A stretch of 6,403 nt of DNA, taken from Nitrososphaerota archaeon (GTDB taxonomy: Archaea > Thermoproteota > Nitrososphaeria > Nitrososphaerales > CADDZS01). Made by a program: the position numbers and the translations under genes. Shown in pieces: positions 5,644-6,403 of the stretch. The notes beneath the pieces were generated by a model. It saw only the letters and a program-made list of their open reading frames with translations. It was not told the DNA's origin and ran no database searches. The first letter of the stretch is position 1, and every line of letters starts with the position of its first letter. The stretch is taken from NCBI GenBank assembly GCA_013288145.1, contig JABDCJ010000082.1:1-6403 (forward strand), given 5' to 3'.

Positions 5644-6366
5644 ATGCTCGCTCCTGGTAAAATTAAGTCCAATTCTTTAATTCACTCGGGAATTCCGGGT
5701 CTCGACACACTTCTCGGCGGCGGTTTTCCCGAGGGGAGAGTCATCGTCTTGCTCGGGGAACCGGGATCGGGGAAAACTAGCATCTCGTCCCAGTTCCTTT
5801 ACGCCGGTGCTCATGGTGGTGAAGGTGTATCACTATTCATCGGAATGAATGAGCCCAAAGTCCGCTTCATAGACGACGCGAAAAATTTCGGATTGGATTT
5901 TACAAACCTCGAAGAGGGAGGCAAATTTCTGTATATTGATGCGATGAATGCTCGGCGAGCTCCTGACCTTACCGGCAAGGATCTTGATCTACCTGACACA
6001 ATCAAGCAAGCTATCCAAAAGTACTCTCCGAAGAGAGTCGCACTGGATTCGACTTCTGATCTGATATTTCGTTATCCGAAAGCTGAGGATAGACTGCCAG
6101 TTATTCTCGATCTTTTGGAAACGTTGCAATCTTCCGCCGCAACTTGTTTGTTAACTGTTGAACTTCCGTCGCGAGGAGAAAGTGCAGTAATCCAGCCCGA
6201 AGAATTTCTGGCTGATGGAATCATTCTTCTGAAAACCAGCGGGGCGGGGACTCGTTCTTTACAAGTTCTCAAAATGCGGGGTGCTAGGATCGATCCGAAG
6301 CCAAAACCCTACGACTTTGCTGAAAGCGGCGTGGAAGTCTACGTCAATGAAGAGTTCCTCGCATAA
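5644..6366 (+). CDS. Single-domain KaiC-like RecA-superfamily ATPase
   Basis: This 240-residue protein is one KaiC/RadA-like ATPase domain, a family widespread in archaea as ATP-dependent signalling or regulatory proteins. The N-terminal signature SGIPGLDTLLGGGFPEGRVI (residues 15-34) is typical. Walker A is GEPGSGKT (38-45). A Glu in MNEPKVR (Glu70) sits where KaiC proteins carry the catalytic Glu pair, although only one Glu is present here. Walker B is RVALDSTSD with Asp135. The C-terminal LKMRGARIDPKPKPYDFAESGVEVY is the usual KaiC-domain ending. There is no second ATPase domain, so it is not a full clock KaiC, and there is no fused sensor or HTH. The open frame extends upstream to a TTG at 5614, but ATG 5644 is preferred because the extra ten residues overlap a promoter-like, palindromic region. 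It follows the AAA_assoc_C-like gene by 100 bp. The partner and target are unknown. Confidence 0.9.
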   Translation: MLAPGKIKSNSLIHSGIPGLDTLLGGGFPEGRVIVLLGEPGSGKTSISSQFLYAGAHGGEGVSLFIGMNEPKVRFIDDAKNFGLDFTNLEEGGKFLYIDAMNARRAPDLTGKDLDLPDTIKQAIQKYSPKRVALDSTSDLIFRYPKAEDRLPVILDLLETLQSSAATCLLTVELPSRGESAVIQPEEFLADGIILLKTSGAGTRSLQVLKMRGARIDPKPKPYDFAESGVEVYVNEEFLA

Positions 6367-6403
6367 GAACCCTAGATCTGATCTATCCCGTCCAAGTTCC
6401 GCA

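Noticed and set aside
6373..6385. Small inverted repeat TAGAT-CTG-ATCTA after the KaiC-like stop codon
   Set aside because: A 5-bp AT-rich stem with a three-base loop and no following U-run is too weak to call a terminator.

Overview
The window looks archaeal. The clearest sign is a regulator ending in a bacterio-opsin-activator type helix-turn-helix (HTH_10), a family largely confined to archaea. A single-domain KaiC/RadA-like ATPase and a protein resembling the archaeal AAA-associated C-terminal domain of ABC transporter ATPases agree with this. Several genes have a TATA-like box about 25-32 bp before the start codon and no Shine-Dalgarno sequence, as expected of leaderless archaeal transcripts. 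Moderate base composition (about 43-57% G+C in hand-counted stretches) and the gene mix suggest a mesophilic Nitrososphaeria- or Thermoplasmata-like lineage. The exact lineage cannot be fixed from the sequence.

Layout. Positions 1-1468 (minus) hold a DHA2-type (14-helix) MFS drug exporter whose C-terminus runs off the left edge. It is divergent from an HTH_10 regulator at 1585-2238 (plus), and the 116-bp gap contains an 18-bp near-palindrome and a TATA box for each direction. A 201-bp gap with a perfect 15-bp palindrome precedes a large, complete cytosolic arylsulfatase (2440-4824, 794 aa) with a Cys-type formylglycine site. Next come a stand-alone winged-helix/AAA_assoc_C-like protein (4956-5543, 195 aa) and a KaiC-like ATPase (5644-6366, 240 aa). 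The last 100-bp gap carries nested inverted repeats. The final 37 bases hold no gene.

How the parts may work together. The exporter and HTH_10 protein have the layout of a regulator-efflux pair. The sulfatase closely resembles the large mycobacterial/proteobacterial AtsA/AtsD type and may have been acquired from bacteria; it would release sulfate from organic sulfate esters in the cytoplasm. The AAA_assoc_C-like protein resembles the tail of nitrate/sulfonate/taurine-type ABC ATPases, but the ATPase part is absent. Its position between a sulfatase and a KaiC-like ATPase makes a sulfur-related or signalling role possible but unproven. No RNA gene, CRISPR array or transposase was seen. The least ordinary elements are the stand-alone AAA_assoc_C-like gene and the structured promoter regions.
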